NCBI RefSeq assembly: GCF_011065405.1
Contig: NZ_CP047056.1
Coordinates: forward strand, 1,324,747-1,388,746
Source of the DNA: Succinivibrio dextrinosolvens
Lineage (GTDB): Bacteria; Pseudomonadota; Gammaproteobacteria; Enterobacterales; Succinivibrionaceae
Direction: 5' to 3'
Length of the DNA: 64,000 nt
Shown: positions 17,347 through 27,168 of the stretch, piece by piece
How the letters are laid out: each line of letters opens with the position of its first letter
Numbering within the stretch: position 1 is the first letter of the stretch
Translations under genes and position numbers: made by a program
The notes under the pieces: model-generated
What the model was told of the DNA's origin: nothing
The model's database searches: none
What the model saw: the letters and a program-made list of their open reading frames with translations, nothing else

Positions 17347-20091
17347 TCACACCTCTTTAGTTTCAAAGTCGAAAACAAACTTGCCGTCCTTGGCACTTGC
17401 GGTTGCGGATACAAGCTGTTTTTCTTCCATTGTACATTCAAGGAAACGCGCGCTCAGTTCAGGTAACAGATCATTGTTTACAATTGCATCAATCAGACGA
17501 GCACCAGATGCAACATTATTGCATCTTGAGATAATCTCATCTCGAAGTTCCTGTGTATATCTGAACTCTGCGTGATAGTTTTCCTTAACACGTTTTACAA
17601 TCTTATTAAGCTTCAAATCAACAATATGATTTAATGCCTTCTTACCTAAAGGATAGTACGGAATTATATTAATGCGACCCAATAATGCAGCTGGGAATAC
17701 TTTCATCATTGCAGGACGTGCCGCTTCCTCTAAAACAGAAGGATCAGGCAGATTATCTTCATCCTGACAGAGATTCATAATCGCATCATCTCCAACATTG
17801 GTCGTCAGTATAATCACGCAATTCCTAAAATTGATGAGTCTTCCTGAACCGTCCTCCATCTGGCCCTTATCAAAAACCTGGAAGAATATCTCATGAACGT
17901 CCTTATGTGCTTTTTCAATCTCATCCAGTAAAACCACACTATATGGTCTGCGACGAACAGCCTCTGTTAAAACACCGCCCTCGCCATAACCTACATATCC
18001 TGGAGGCGCACCCTTCAGGGTAGAAACCGTATGAGCTTCCTGGAACTCACTCATATTGATAGTTATCAAATTACTTTCTGTTCCATATAACTGTTCAGCT
18101 AGAGCCAGGGCGGTTTCAGTCTTACCTACACCGGACGGACCTGCCAGCATCAGAACAGCAATTGGTCGATTTGGATCTGATAAATTTGCTCTTGCTGTCA
18201 TCAGGCGCTTTGCAATCAAATCAAGAGCATGAGGCTGACCGATAACTCTCTGCTGCAGGAATTCAGACATCTTGAGAACCGAATTAATCTCATCTTTCAT
18301 CATTCTGCCAAGAGGAATACCTGTCCACTCAGAAATAACAGTACAAACAGCCTGGGCATCCACCTCAGGAAGCAGCATAGGGTTTTCACCCTGCATATCA
18401 TTGAGTTCTTCTCTGAGTTTTTTTAGCTTCTCAAAATCAGCTTTTGAAGGCTTACTGCATGAAGCTTTTTCTTTCTTAGAAGGCTTCTCTGCAGACTCTG
18501 CATTTTCAGCATTCGCAGCTTTCTCTTCAGCCTTAACCTCTTCTTTTTTATCCTTATGAGGAGCTATCTTCTCGCACAGATCAAAATACTCTTTAGCTTT
18601 TTCTTTGATCTTATTTAATTTTTCATTAAGCTCATCGTAATGGGTCTTTTCCTTATTAAGCTTATCAGCAAGAGCTTTCAGTTCATCCTCATGCAGAAAT
18701 CCCTGTGAATTTTCTCTGCTCAGAATCTCCTGCTCCAAGGTCATAGCTTCAATCTTGCGTCTGGAGTATTCAATTTCATATGGCTCCTGACTCTGGCTTA
18801 AAGCAACCTTCGCACAGGCAGTATCAAGAACACTTACACCTTTATCAGGCAGCTGACGCGCTGGAATATAGCGACGTGAAAGTTTAACAGTAGCGCTCAG
18901 GGCCTCGTCTAGAATTCTGACTTTATGATGTCCCTCAAGCATATGAGTCATACCACGAAGCATCTGAATAGCCTTGTCATCATCTGGTTCTAAAATCAGA
19001 ATATTTTCAAAACGTCTGGTTAATGCCGGATCTTTCTCAAAGTACTTAACATATTCCTGATATGTCGTAGCGGCAATACATCTCAACTGACCTCGAGCTA
19101 AAGCTGGTTTTAAAAGATTTGCAGCATCATTCTGACCTGCTGCACCACCGGCACCGATTAAGGTATGGGCCTCATCAATAAACAGAATAATAGGAGTATC
19201 TGAACTTTTAACCTCTTCAATTACCTGTTTGAGTCGATTTTCAAACTCACCCTTCATTGATGCGCCAGCCTGTAAAAGACCTAAATCCAGAGAACGCAGA
19301 ACTGTGCCCTTAAGGCAGTCAGGAACATCTCCATCAGCAAGACGTTTGGCAAAGCCTTCAACCACTGCAGTCTTACCTACACCAGCTTCACCTGTCAGGA
19401 TTGGATTATTCTGTCTTCTGCGCATCAGAATATCTATCATCTTGCGGATTTCTTCATCACGTCCGACAATATTGTCAATTTTTCCTTCCTTAGCCTGAGC
19501 TGTAAGATCAGTTGTGTATAGATCTAGAGCCTCACCCTTGCCCATTGCAGGATTGGAAAGCATCTGTCCTGCCTGACCGGTAGCGCCTTCGGATCCGCTT
19601 ACTACACTTGAAACTTCAGGAGAGTTCTTCACTATTTCGGCAAATTTTTCCTGAAGCATGTCTCCGTTTACCTTGATAAACTCAGAGCTGATGTCAGAAA
19701 GAATACGGGAAAGCTCCTGATTCTGCTTCATAGCCAGAAGCAGATGACCAGTTCTGATGGTTCGTTCTTGATAAACAATTGAGGTTGCCATCCAGGCTTC
19801 ACGAATAGCAAGCTCAATGGTACTGCTGAAATCACTTATTGAACTTGCGCCTCGAGGCAGTCGGTCCAATGCAGCTATCAGATCTTTTGAAAGCTGAGCT
19901 TCATCTAAAGAGAAATAACGCACTATCTCATGTACATCACTGGCATCCCCTAAAAGAATCTGATTTATAAAATGAACCAGTTCTATATATGGATTTCCTC
20001 TGGTTTTGCACAGTACTGTTGCACTTTCTAATGCCTTATATGCCGTCTTATCGAGTTTTCCAAAAATCTGAACTCTTTTAAGTTTCAACAT
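17347..20091 (-). CDS. clpV: T6SS sheath-recycling ATPase ClpV (TssH)
   Basis: AAA+ unfoldase of 914 residues that disassembles the contracted TssB/TssC sheath. An N-terminal Clp repeat domain (about 1-160) is followed by the first AAA domain with Walker A GEAGVGKTAVVEG near 230 and Walker B ILFIDEAHTLIGAGG. A coiled-coil middle domain comes next, then the second AAA domain with AGPSGVGKTETALALAEQ near 650 and VVLLDEIEKAH. A Lys/Glu/Ala-rich insertion at about 513-555 lies between the middle domain and AAA2, and I do not expect it in standard ClpV. The TssB/TssC context distinguishes it from ClpB. Confidence 0.93.
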   Translation of the reverse strand: MLKLKRVQIFGKLDKTAYKALESATVLCKTRGNPYIELVHFINQILLGDASDVHEIVRYFSLDEAQLSKDLIAALDRLPRGASSISDFSSTIELAIREAWMATSIVYQERTIRTGHLLLAMKQNQELSRILSDISSEFIKVNGDMLQEKFAEIVKNSPEVSSVVSGSEGATGQAGQMLSNPAMGKGEALDLYTTDLTAQAKEGKIDNIVGRDEEIRKMIDILMRRRQNNPILTGEAGVGKTAVVEGFAKRLADGDVPDCLKGTVLRSLDLGLLQAGASMKGEFENRLKQVIEEVKSSDTPIILFIDEAHTLIGAGGAAGQNDAANLLKPALARGQLRCIAATTYQEYVKYFEKDPALTRRFENILILEPDDDKAIQMLRGMTHMLEGHHKVRILDEALSATVKLSRRYIPARQLPDKGVSVLDTACAKVALSQSQEPYEIEYSRRKIEAMTLEQEILSRENSQGFLHEDELKALADKLNKEKTHYDELNEKLNKIKEKAKEYFDLCEKIAPHKDKKEEVKAEEKAANAENAESAEKPSKKEKASCSKPSKADFEKLKKLREELNDMQGENPMLLPEVDAQAVCTVISEWTGIPLGRMMKDEINSVLKMSEFLQQRVIGQPHALDLIAKRLMTARANLSDPNRPIAVLMLAGPSGVGKTETALALAEQLYGTESNLITINMSEFQEAHTVSTLKGAPPGYVGYGEGGVLTEAVRRRPYSVVLLDEIEKAHKDVHEIFFQVFDKGQMEDGSGRLINFRNCVIILTTNVGDDAIMNLCQDEDNLPDPSVLEEAARPAMMKVFPAALLGRINIIPYYPLGKKALNHIVDLKLNKIVKRVKENYHAEFRYTQELRDEIISRCNNVASGARLIDAIVNNDLLPELSARFLECTMEEKQLVSATASAKDGKFVFDFETKEV

Positions 20092-20111
20092 TTACAGACT
20101 CCTTACTGTGT

Positions 20112-21119
20112 CTAGGCAGCATGTCCATTAAGTCGAGAAACATTAATGACAATCTGACACTCTCCCTTATCATTTGTGTATTTAAAATAACAGTTTGACC
20201 CTAATGAATACTTACCGTTCAGATAAATACCTTTCAGGGAATTCTTCCTTAGAATAAATATCAGGTCATAATCAAGAGGCTTCTGAAGATACAGGTTTAT
20301 AATTTCTATCAGATAGTTATAATTTTTTGTTCCAGGAAGCATTGCATAACAATCTTTAAAATCCATAGGACCAAGCTTTAAATCAAATTTCTTGGTGTGA
20401 CTGTAGAAATGCTTTCCTATCTGCATACTTACACCCAAAGTACAGGTATCTCTATGCCCTAGTCTGCAACGCAGATCTTCAGGGATCAAATAACGCTCAA
20501 AAATATTGCTTTCAATTCTGATATCAAAGCCAAAGAACTCTCTTAAAATTGTCCTTAAACCTTCAGCTCCACTGTTCTTTGAAATAACAAAAGGCATCAT
20601 TGCTTCAGCCGCAAACTTTGGAAGTTCAGGATCTCTGTCGGCAGGAGCTCCAGAAAAGGCTCTGAAAATGCTACGAGGAAGATTATTCTCCTTTTTATCA
20701 AAACCAATGGCCAAATCCTTTTGAGCATACGCACGATAATAAAGGGACAGAAACTCATTATTGATGATATCTATAAAACGCTGCAGAGCGTAATCATAGT
20801 AATTGTTTGAAAGCTGCAATACCCTGCTGGTGAATTCTAAAGGCATAGGTCCATCAGTTCCGGTTAATCCCGGACCGGAAACTTCAATTACCGAGTTGCC
20901 ATTCTTATCTTCACTTATTGCAGTAACTGCAGGAAGGACTCCACTCAGTGTTGGTTTCTGAGAAAAACGGACATTGCATTTTGATGATTTTCTATAGCCA
21001 ATTCCAGGCACGATGCCACTCGCTTTTTCGAAATCTCTTACAACTTCGAAAAAGTCTACACCACCAAAATTACGCATGGCTCTTAAAGCCTGCTTTACCT
21101 GTCTTTCTCTTGTGTCCAT
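20112..21119 (-). CDS. tssG: T6SS baseplate protein TssG
   Basis: Baseplate wedge subunit of 335 residues (ImpH/VasB family), working in a TssE-TssF-TssG-TssK complex that docks the sheath on the membrane complex. Family features are the N-terminal FFEVVRDFEKASG, the VRFSQKPTLSG segment typical of TssG, then the GLTGTDGPMPLEFT motif and the C-terminal LRCRLGHRDTCTLGVSMQIG region. Length is normal for the family. The start overlaps the 3' end of tssF by 25 bases, so the two are probably translationally coupled. Confidence 0.92.
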   Translation of the reverse strand: MDTRERQVKQALRAMRNFGGVDFFEVVRDFEKASGIVPGIGYRKSSKCNVRFSQKPTLSGVLPAVTAISEDKNGNSVIEVSGPGLTGTDGPMPLEFTSRVLQLSNNYYDYALQRFIDIINNEFLSLYYRAYAQKDLAIGFDKKENNLPRSIFRAFSGAPADRDPELPKFAAEAMMPFVISKNSGAEGLRTILREFFGFDIRIESNIFERYLIPEDLRCRLGHRDTCTLGVSMQIGKHFYSHTKKFDLKLGPMDFKDCYAMLPGTKNYNYLIEIINLYLQKPLDYDLIFILRKNSLKGIYLNGKYSLGSNCYFKYTNDKGECQIVINVSRLNGHAA

Positions 21120-22915
21120 GAGCAGATTAACCCTGATTTTACGCCATAGAGAGAAAACCTAATCAGCAGATTTAACGAAGTAAAATCACACAGCACTCTT
21201 CTAAGCACTGACCCCAATGCATAAACACCGAAACCTGTAAGATTACTTTCGTCAAGAACTATGTCAACTTTAAATCCCTTTTCAAAATATATATGTCCAG
21301 TTTCAACGAATCTGAATACACTTGGACCTGTTTCAACCTTATTGATAGCTCCAATCAGGATCTTCTTTTCATCAATAGAGCCATGATAAAAAATCTGTAT
21401 CAGATTCTGCAGTACAACCTTACACTCATCACTATGCTGTAAAAGCTGTGCAGATAAATTCATAAGAATAAACGAGAGTCTGGAAAATCCGTTGAGATCT
21501 CCTCTCATAAAGAATGCAGGACGAGGATAAGTTAACGGAAGGACAAATGAACCTGCCCCACTTCCATCAGGAGTATTAACTTTTTTTCCATTGCCTAAAA
21601 ACAGAGGTAGATCAGCATTAGAGCACCACAAATTTGCAGTAAACTCCTGAAGATCCTTCAGAGCTGAATTATATAGAGCTCCTGACAATGAAACGAATAC
21701 CTCTGTTTTCTGATAATTACTTCTTGGTAGATATATACCTTCAAGACGATCTCTTCGAACCGATGAGAAGAAAATGGCATTATCCTCATTATCAAGGCTG
21801 TTTCTGAATGAGTAGAAGGGTAACGCAGTATTCACATGAACATTATGTGAATCATAAAGCTCCAGATTCTCTACCTTAAATATTTCATAATCTAAAGAAC
21901 TGGATCTATCCGCACTTACATGGAACTCATGCTTTAAATTTAAAGTTAAGCGGCTGCTTCGCATCTTAAACAGATTAATAACCGGAAGACATGAAAATTT
22001 TATTGAAGATGCTGTTACTTCACCTCTAAGTTCAGTTGAAGTGGTAAAGGCAAAAATCAGATTTAAAGAATTAGACGCTGCCCTGTTTAAAACTCCGAGA
22101 AGTCCCTTAATATTTATAAAATGGTACAGGAATGGATACGAGAAATACATCTGAAGAAGACTGATTCCTGGCATATAGCCAAAAATCTCATCAAAAATAT
22201 TCTCTCCAAGCTCTGCCTTAAATTCACAGTCGAATTTATCTGAAAGCTTGCTTATATTCCCTTCCTCATCCTCGACATATACAGCCTTAAGATGTCTGTT
22301 AAAGCAGTATGCCAGTCTTGAGGCGTTAGAATCCGCCATATCAAGATATATATCGATGCCGTCTGTATCTACACTGATATCTTTGAGATTCTTACAGCCA
22401 ATAACTGTCATGCGCAGAGCTGTTTTAAGATTCAGAGCATCAATTTCTTCTGTAGGTAGAATACTGATTAGAGACGACTCATAACTTGCAGCCGATACAG
22501 ATAATGGATAAAAACGAGTTCTCCACATTGGTGACAATTTCAGAGAGGAAGAAAACTTACCTCCCACATTACAGTCAAATACTGTCGAATAACCAATCTG
22601 TTCGGTTTTAAATTCCTGACCTGATCCTGTAAAATTTACAACTGAAGCTGCAGGTACAGGAGTAGAGGCTAAAGGACATACTTTGTTTAATATCTGCTGT
22701 AAAAGTTCAGGATAACCGTCATCAAATTTTTTTTCAGCACGAGCCACAAGAAAGGCAGTTCCTTCAAGAAGTCTTTCAACAAAAGGATCCTGGGAATCCT
22801 GTTTTGACAGATTCAGTCTTGAAGCAACCTTTGGAAACTGAGCTCCGAATTCAGTTCCCATCTGGCGTAAATGAACTAGGTTCTCTCGATAATACGAAAG
22901 AAAATCTTCATTCAT
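21095..22915 (-). CDS. tssF: T6SS baseplate protein TssF
   Basis: Baseplate wedge subunit of 606 residues (ImpG/VasA family). The N-terminus, FLSYYRENLVHLRQMGTEFG followed by AQFPKVASRLNLS, is the classical TssF opening, with PFVERLLEGTAFLVARAEKKFDDGYPELLQQILN behind it. The C-terminus VGTGP-like segment (KVETGPSVFRF, GHIYFEKGFKVDIVLDE) is also typical. Length is as expected. It lies between tssE and tssG as in most T6SS clusters. Confidence 0.93.
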   Translation of the reverse strand: MNEDFLSYYRENLVHLRQMGTEFGAQFPKVASRLNLSKQDSQDPFVERLLEGTAFLVARAEKKFDDGYPELLQQILNKVCPLASTPVPAASVVNFTGSGQEFKTEQIGYSTVFDCNVGGKFSSSLKLSPMWRTRFYPLSVSAASYESSLISILPTEEIDALNLKTALRMTVIGCKNLKDISVDTDGIDIYLDMADSNASRLAYCFNRHLKAVYVEDEEGNISKLSDKFDCEFKAELGENIFDEIFGYMPGISLLQMYFSYPFLYHFINIKGLLGVLNRAASNSLNLIFAFTTSTELRGEVTASSIKFSCLPVINLFKMRSSRLTLNLKHEFHVSADRSSSLDYEIFKVENLELYDSHNVHVNTALPFYSFRNSLDNEDNAIFFSSVRRDRLEGIYLPRSNYQKTEVFVSLSGALYNSALKDLQEFTANLWCSNADLPLFLGNGKKVNTPDGSGAGSFVLPLTYPRPAFFMRGDLNGFSRLSFILMNLSAQLLQHSDECKVVLQNLIQIFYHGSIDEKKILIGAINKVETGPSVFRFVETGHIYFEKGFKVDIVLDESNLTGFGVYALGSVLRRVLCDFTSLNLLIRFSLYGVKSGLICSWTQEKDR

Positions 22916-22930
22916 AAATGCTCCTTTCTT

Positions 22931-23404
22931 TTATTCTCTGTGTATATGAGGAACACCTGACTCCAAGTCTAGAGTAAACAGAAAATTAACCTCATCCGTA
23001 TAAGGAGGAACTGAAACCCGACCTGTAATCTGAATCTTTATATTAGATGTCAGCTCATTACTCTTTAACTTCTGGACTTTTATACTTGCAGGATCAAGTC
23101 TTGGTTCAAAAAATTCAATCAGATCACGAATCTCTTTTAACAGGCTATCTACTGTAAATGGATTGTGCGATAACCCGCAGAAATCACTTAGTCCATACCC
23201 TAATACCGAACGATATAAAAAGGGATCGCTCTCCAGATCCTTTTTTTCCGGTCTTACTCTTGAGTTCAAGAGCATAAAAATATTATCCAGAATTTCTTCT
23301 TTAAGCATGTCTAAATCAGAAAGTCCGTCTAAATCTTCTTTAGTAAGCCTTGATAACAGACTTGGAAGATAAAACTGCTGACCGTGTTTTGAACTATCTG
23401 CCAT
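22931..23404 (-). CDS. tssE: T6SS baseplate protein TssE (gp25-like)
   Basis: 157-residue homologue of phage T4 gp25, the sheath-initiating baseplate subunit. The FYLPSLLSRLT opening, then the DNIFMLLNSR region and LGYGLSDFCGL (normally SVLNYGLPDL) identify it; the EIRDLIEFFEPRLDP segment holds the conserved Glu-Pro-Arg (EPR) core. It follows hcp1 after a partial terminator and precedes tssF by 15 bases. Confidence 0.9.
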   Translation of the reverse strand: MADSSKHGQQFYLPSLLSRLTKEDLDGLSDLDMLKEEILDNIFMLLNSRVRPEKKDLESDPFLYRSVLGYGLSDFCGLSHNPFTVDSLLKEIRDLIEFFEPRLDPASIKVQKLKSNELTSNIKIQITGRVSVPPYTDEVNFLFTLDLESGVPHIHRE

Positions 23405-23416
23405 AGAAATCCTTAA

Positions 23417-23452
23417 AGAAGGCTCCCCTTCTCAGGGAAAGGAAGCCTTTCT
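23417..23452 (-). terminator. Attenuating hairpin behind hcp1
   Basis: On the minus strand AAAGGCTTCC pairs with GGGAGCCTT around a loop of about 12 bases, followed by only a broken U-run (TTCTTT). It lies directly behind the hcp1 stop and before tssE. This is the expected place for partial termination that lets Hcp, needed in large amounts, exceed the baseplate proteins. Confidence 0.55.
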
Positions 23453-23455
23453 GTG

Positions 23456-23983
23456 TTAAGCGTTTTCAATCTGATTGAAGTTTGCCTCAACAGCACCATC
23501 CTTGGTGTTATCTGGTTTAATAGCTGTATACTTCCAGGTAATCTTGCCAGCCACCAGCTCCACCTGCTCTAAAGGCAGATATGCTCCATCAGCTCCCTGG
23601 AAACTGTTAATCAGTGCATCAGCACCATTACCACCAGGTACTACTGACTTCACAGAAGCCTTGGAAATCTTTACATTTTCAAGTGTGATTTCATAAATAG
23701 GCTCCTGTTTTCCGGCAATTGCACGGCAAACCTGGAACTGAACCTTGGCAACCTTCTGTCCAGACATACAGAACTGCTGGATCTTTGGAGTAGCCTTATC
23801 AATCAGATGTACAAAGGTGAAAGGCTCAAATGCGCCTCGACCTGAGACATCAGTTGCTCTACCAGCTCCAACATTCTGAACAGAACCATGAGAGAAAGCT
23901 ACAACTTCAATCCACTTACCATGGCTTTTATCGTTGGAATCTCCATCAATACCATCAATTTTTACATAAAAATCAGAGGCCAT
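23456..23983 (-). CDS. hcp: Hcp tube protein, copy 1 (TssD)
   Basis: Hcp of 175 residues; hexamers stack into the inner tube that is fired out with the spike. Hallmarks are the N-terminal DFYVKIDGIDGDSNDKSHGKWIEV, then GSVQNVGAGRATDVSGRGAFEPF, HLIDKATPKIQQFCMSGQKV and the C-terminal WKYTAIK. It differs from copy 3 at 10 positions by my count. It sits inside the sheath/baseplate operon between tssC and tssE, with an AAGGAG ribosome site and an attenuating hairpin behind it. Confidence 0.95.
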   Translation of the reverse strand: MASDFYVKIDGIDGDSNDKSHGKWIEVVAFSHGSVQNVGAGRATDVSGRGAFEPFTFVHLIDKATPKIQQFCMSGQKVAKVQFQVCRAIAGKQEPIYEITLENVKISKASVKSVVPGGNGADALINSFQGADGAYLPLEQVELVAGKITWKYTAIKPDNTKDGAVEANFNQIENA

Positions 23984-24001
23984 ATCTTAATCTCCTTTGT
24001 G

Positions 24002-25486
24002 TTACTTAGCTCCGTTAGGAACCTTTGTAGTTAATCTTAATGATGTAGTTAAGCCCTCAAGCTGATAATGAGGTCTTAAGTAGAACTTGGCATTGTAGTA
24101 TCCTGGCTGACCTTCAACATCTTCCACAACAACCTTTGCTTCAGCAAGAGGATACTTGGCCTTTACCTCTTCAGATGCATTTGGATCAGAGGTAACATAG
24201 TTTGAAATCCAGTTGCTCAGCCACTTCTCCATATCGGCTCTTTCCTTGAATGAACCAATCTTGTCACGGACAATACACTTCAGATAATGAGCAAAGCGTG
24301 TTGTTGCAAAGATATAAGGAAGTCTTGCTGATAGATTTGCATTTGCAGTCGCATCAGGATTGTCATACTCCTGAGGCTTATTCACAGTCTGACCGCCAAT
24401 GAATACGGCATAATCTGTATTCTTCCAGTGACATAATGGTAGGAAGCCATTGTTGGAAAGTTCTGCCTCTCGACGATCAGTAATTGCAATCTCTGTAGGA
24501 CATTTCATGGTCACACCGCCATCAATTGATGGGAAGGTGTGAGTTGGAAGAGACTCAACAACACCACCTGACTCAACACCACGGATATGAGCACACCAGC
24601 CATAGTCAGTGAAGGAACGGTTGATGTTAACACCCATAGCATAAGCAGCATTCATCCAGTTGTAATTTGCTGAGTTACCGTTACTGGTATCCTCTTCAAA
24701 GTCAAATGATTCAACAGGATTGGTAGTAGCACCATATGGGGCACGACTTAATACACGAGGAAGAGTTAGAGCCACATAACGGCTGTCCTCTGAATCTCTG
24801 AAAGATCTCCAGGCTGCATATTCAGGTGTAGAGAAAATCTTTGAAATATCACGAGGATTTGCCAGCTCCTGCCATGAATCAAGATTCATAATTGAAGGAT
24901 CTGCAGCAGCGATAAATGGAGCATGAGCAGCAGCTGAAATCTGAGCTATACCCTTTAACACCTCAAGATCAGGACCGGTGTGATTAAAATAGTAATCACC
25001 AACAATTGCACCGATTGGTTCACCTCCAGCGGTTCCGTATTCCTCTTCATAAATCTTCTTGAATAGAGGGCTCTGATCCCAAGAAGTACCCTTGAATTTC
25101 TTCAGAGTTTTTGCCACATCCTTCTTGCTGATATTAAGAACTCTAATCTTCATCTGGGTGCTGGTTTCAGTATTATTTACCAGATAAGAAAGCCCACGCC
25201 AGGCGCTTTCTAGATTCTCAAAATCCTTATGATGAATAATCTGATTAACCTGAGCGCTAAGTTTCTTGTCAATCTCAGAGATGATTCCTTCAATAGTCTT
25301 GATAGCGTTATCACTGACTAAAGTTGCATTCTCCAGGGCCTGAGAAACCAAGGTTCTTACGGCCCCCTTTACAGCAACGTCTGCCTCTTCTGATTTTGGC
25401 TTGAATTCCTGATTAAGAAGTTTGTCAAAATCAGAAAGTTCCATCTCCGCAGATAGTGCGCCTTCTTCTTTTACTGTATCTGTCAT
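24002..25486 (-). CDS. tssC: T6SS contractile sheath large subunit TssC
   Basis: Large sheath subunit (VipB) of 494 residues, which polymerises with TssB around the Hcp tube. Typical segments are NQIIHHKDFENLESAWRGL and YLVNN, the GGEPIGAIVGDYYF loop, LPRVLSRAPYG, the AYAMGVNINRSFTDYGWCAHIRG region, FLPLCHWKNTDYAVFIGGQ and ATTRFAHYLKCIVRDKIGS, ending in LRPHYQLEGLTTSLRL. All are diagnostic of TssC. It follows tssB by 8 bases and precedes hcp1 by 18 bases. Confidence 0.97.
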   Translation of the reverse strand: MTDTVKEEGALSAEMELSDFDKLLNQEFKPKSEEADVAVKGAVRTLVSQALENATLVSDNAIKTIEGIISEIDKKLSAQVNQIIHHKDFENLESAWRGLSYLVNNTETSTQMKIRVLNISKKDVAKTLKKFKGTSWDQSPLFKKIYEEEYGTAGGEPIGAIVGDYYFNHTGPDLEVLKGIAQISAAAHAPFIAAADPSIMNLDSWQELANPRDISKIFSTPEYAAWRSFRDSEDSRYVALTLPRVLSRAPYGATTNPVESFDFEEDTSNGNSANYNWMNAAYAMGVNINRSFTDYGWCAHIRGVESGGVVESLPTHTFPSIDGGVTMKCPTEIAITDRREAELSNNGFLPLCHWKNTDYAVFIGGQTVNKPQEYDNPDATANANLSARLPYIFATTRFAHYLKCIVRDKIGSFKERADMEKWLSNWISNYVTSDPNASEEVKAKYPLAEAKVVVEDVEGQPGYYNAKFYLRPHYQLEGLTTSLRLTTKVPNGAK

Positions 25487-25494
25487 AATAATCT

Positions 25495-26040
25495 TTACTC
25501 CTTATCAGTCTTTTCTGCAGATTCATCCTTGGCTTTTTCCATTTCTTCCTTTGCTTTGGCACTCAGAGCCTTCAGCAGAGCAGGATCTTCAAGCAGCTTG
25601 CCTAGAAGTTCTTCGGCACCGCTCTTGCCATCCATATAACTTAATAAATTAGCCAACTGTTTTCTTGCATCTAAAAGCTGCTTTACACCTTCAACCTTCT
25701 CTGCAACCTTGTCAGGAGAAAAGTCCTCCATATTATTGAAGGTAATATCGACTGCAATATTGCCTCCATCGTCATTAAGGACATTAGGCACAGAGAATGC
25801 AACTCTTGGTTTGATGCTCTTTAGTCTGCTGTCAAAATTCTCCGCATCAAATTCCACAAAATTTCGCTCTTCAACGTTTGGAAGAGGATCTTCTGGTTTA
25901 CCAGAGAGATCTGACATAACACCCATAACAAAAGGAAGATTTACCTTTTTCTCAGCACCATAAAGTTCTACGTCGTATTCGACCTGAACTCTCGGAGCTC
26001 TGTTCCTTCCAATAAATTTCTGAGAACTGCTGTTTGCCAT
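25495..26040 (-). CDS. tssB: T6SS contractile sheath small subunit TssB
   Basis: Small sheath subunit (VipA) of 181 residues. The RNRAPRVQVEYDVELYGA opening, LPFVMGVMSDLSG, FVEFDAENFDSRLKSIKPRVAF and FNNMEDFSPDKVAEKVEGVKQL segments are family signatures. The C-terminus after residue 145 is a charged, Lys/Glu/Ala-rich helix. It is the second gene of the tssA-led block, 33 bases after tssA. Confidence 0.96.
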   Translation of the reverse strand: MANSSSQKFIGRNRAPRVQVEYDVELYGAEKKVNLPFVMGVMSDLSGKPEDPLPNVEERNFVEFDAENFDSRLKSIKPRVAFSVPNVLNDDGGNIAVDITFNNMEDFSPDKVAEKVEGVKQLLDARKQLANLLSYMDGKSGAEELLGKLLEDPALLKALSAKAKEEMEKAKDESAEKTDKE

Positions 26041-26073
26041 TCTATTTTCCTATCCTTAATGTTGTTAAAAAAA

Positions 26074-27156
26074 TCATTCTTCAGCTTTCTGGATCACGCC
26101 AAGCTGTTCCATAGCCTTTGAAACCGAGTTTTCATCAATCTCTCGCATAATATCTAGAAGATTCATATCTGACATGCGAAGAGCTCTGTTTAATAAAAAA
26201 GGAAGAGGACTGGTAGGCTCTGTTTTCGCGAAGAAATCTGAGCATTTCTTTATGAGCATCAGGGCATCACCACGGTCTGAGACAACAAAAGACTTTATAT
26301 CAAAGCCAATATATTTTTTACCAGACTCGCTACCACCGTTTCCTAAGTCAGTTTTCTGTTCAGTAACGCCTGTTTCCTGAACATTTGAAGATTCATCTGA
26401 TGAAACGCCTCCTTTTTTATATGATGATATGAACTTCTTGACGCTCTTCATTTCAGCAATTAGAGCCTCAAGATTCAGATATCCTGCATTCCCCATCTTT
26501 TCATTCATGCTAGAAGAAATCTTATCGAGCAGAGTTAGAATATCATCTACACACTGACTGCGTTTTTCCATTTCTTCAGCAGGAACGCCATTGAGTTCAG
26601 CATTAACAATAACAGGATCAACCTCGTTATCGGCCTTACCTTCGATAAACCCCTGAACCACCATCACATCTCTGATGGAATATGGCAGAGAATCTACAAA
26701 GCGATTCTGTCTTAAATGAAAGATAAACCTGATAGGATCGTTATAAGAACCACTCTGAGGAGAAAGCATATGAAGAATATTGACTCTTTCAGTAGGGTCA
26801 TTATCATCATCAGGATCAAGCTGTGGGTAAAATACATCCCACATGTTGTCAATAAGATAATCGATAATCTGAAGACCAAATTTCAGACCTTCAAGACCAT
26901 TACAGCATGACAGTCCAATCGTGTAATAGGTAGCAACTCTGAGGTCACGGGTCTTTTCCCACAAGGAGAGACAGGTCGAACATAGTTTAGGGAAGTCAGG
27001 ATCTTTTCCCTCAGATACAGATTCTCCCATCTCTGAGTCAGGAACTCCAACTGCCAGAGAATCCAGCTCCATATACGACTGATCATATTCACAGTTATCG
27101 CCACAGCGATTGTCTGGCAATTCAGTCGTCAGTGTCGATAAATCAGGAAAATCCAT
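26074..27156 (-). CDS. tssA: T6SS assembly cap protein TssA
   Basis: TssA of 360 residues, which helps baseplate assembly and caps growing sheaths. The N-terminal ImpA domain is clear: PDNRCGDNCEYDQSYMELD, then WEKTRDLRVATYYTIGLSCCNGLEGL and DNMWDVFYPQLDPDDDNDPTERVN. The C-terminal half (from about 275) is short, ending in a helical segment SKAMEQLGVIQKAEE. A GTG at 27168 would add four residues, but the GGGGGAG run lies just before the ATG at 27156, which I take as the start, though its spacing of about 3 bases is short. It is the first gene of the sheath/baseplate block. Confidence 0.9.
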   Translation of the reverse strand: MDFPDLSTLTTELPDNRCGDNCEYDQSYMELDSLAVGVPDSEMGESVSEGKDPDFPKLCSTCLSLWEKTRDLRVATYYTIGLSCCNGLEGLKFGLQIIDYLIDNMWDVFYPQLDPDDDNDPTERVNILHMLSPQSGSYNDPIRFIFHLRQNRFVDSLPYSIRDVMVVQGFIEGKADNEVDPVIVNAELNGVPAEEMEKRSQCVDDILTLLDKISSSMNEKMGNAGYLNLEALIAEMKSVKKFISSYKKGGVSSDESSNVQETGVTEQKTDLGNGGSESGKKYIGFDIKSFVVSDRGDALMLIKKCSDFFAKTEPTSPLPFLLNRALRMSDMNLLDIMREIDENSVSKAMEQLGVIQKAEE

Positions 27157-27168
27157 TTTCTCCCCCAC

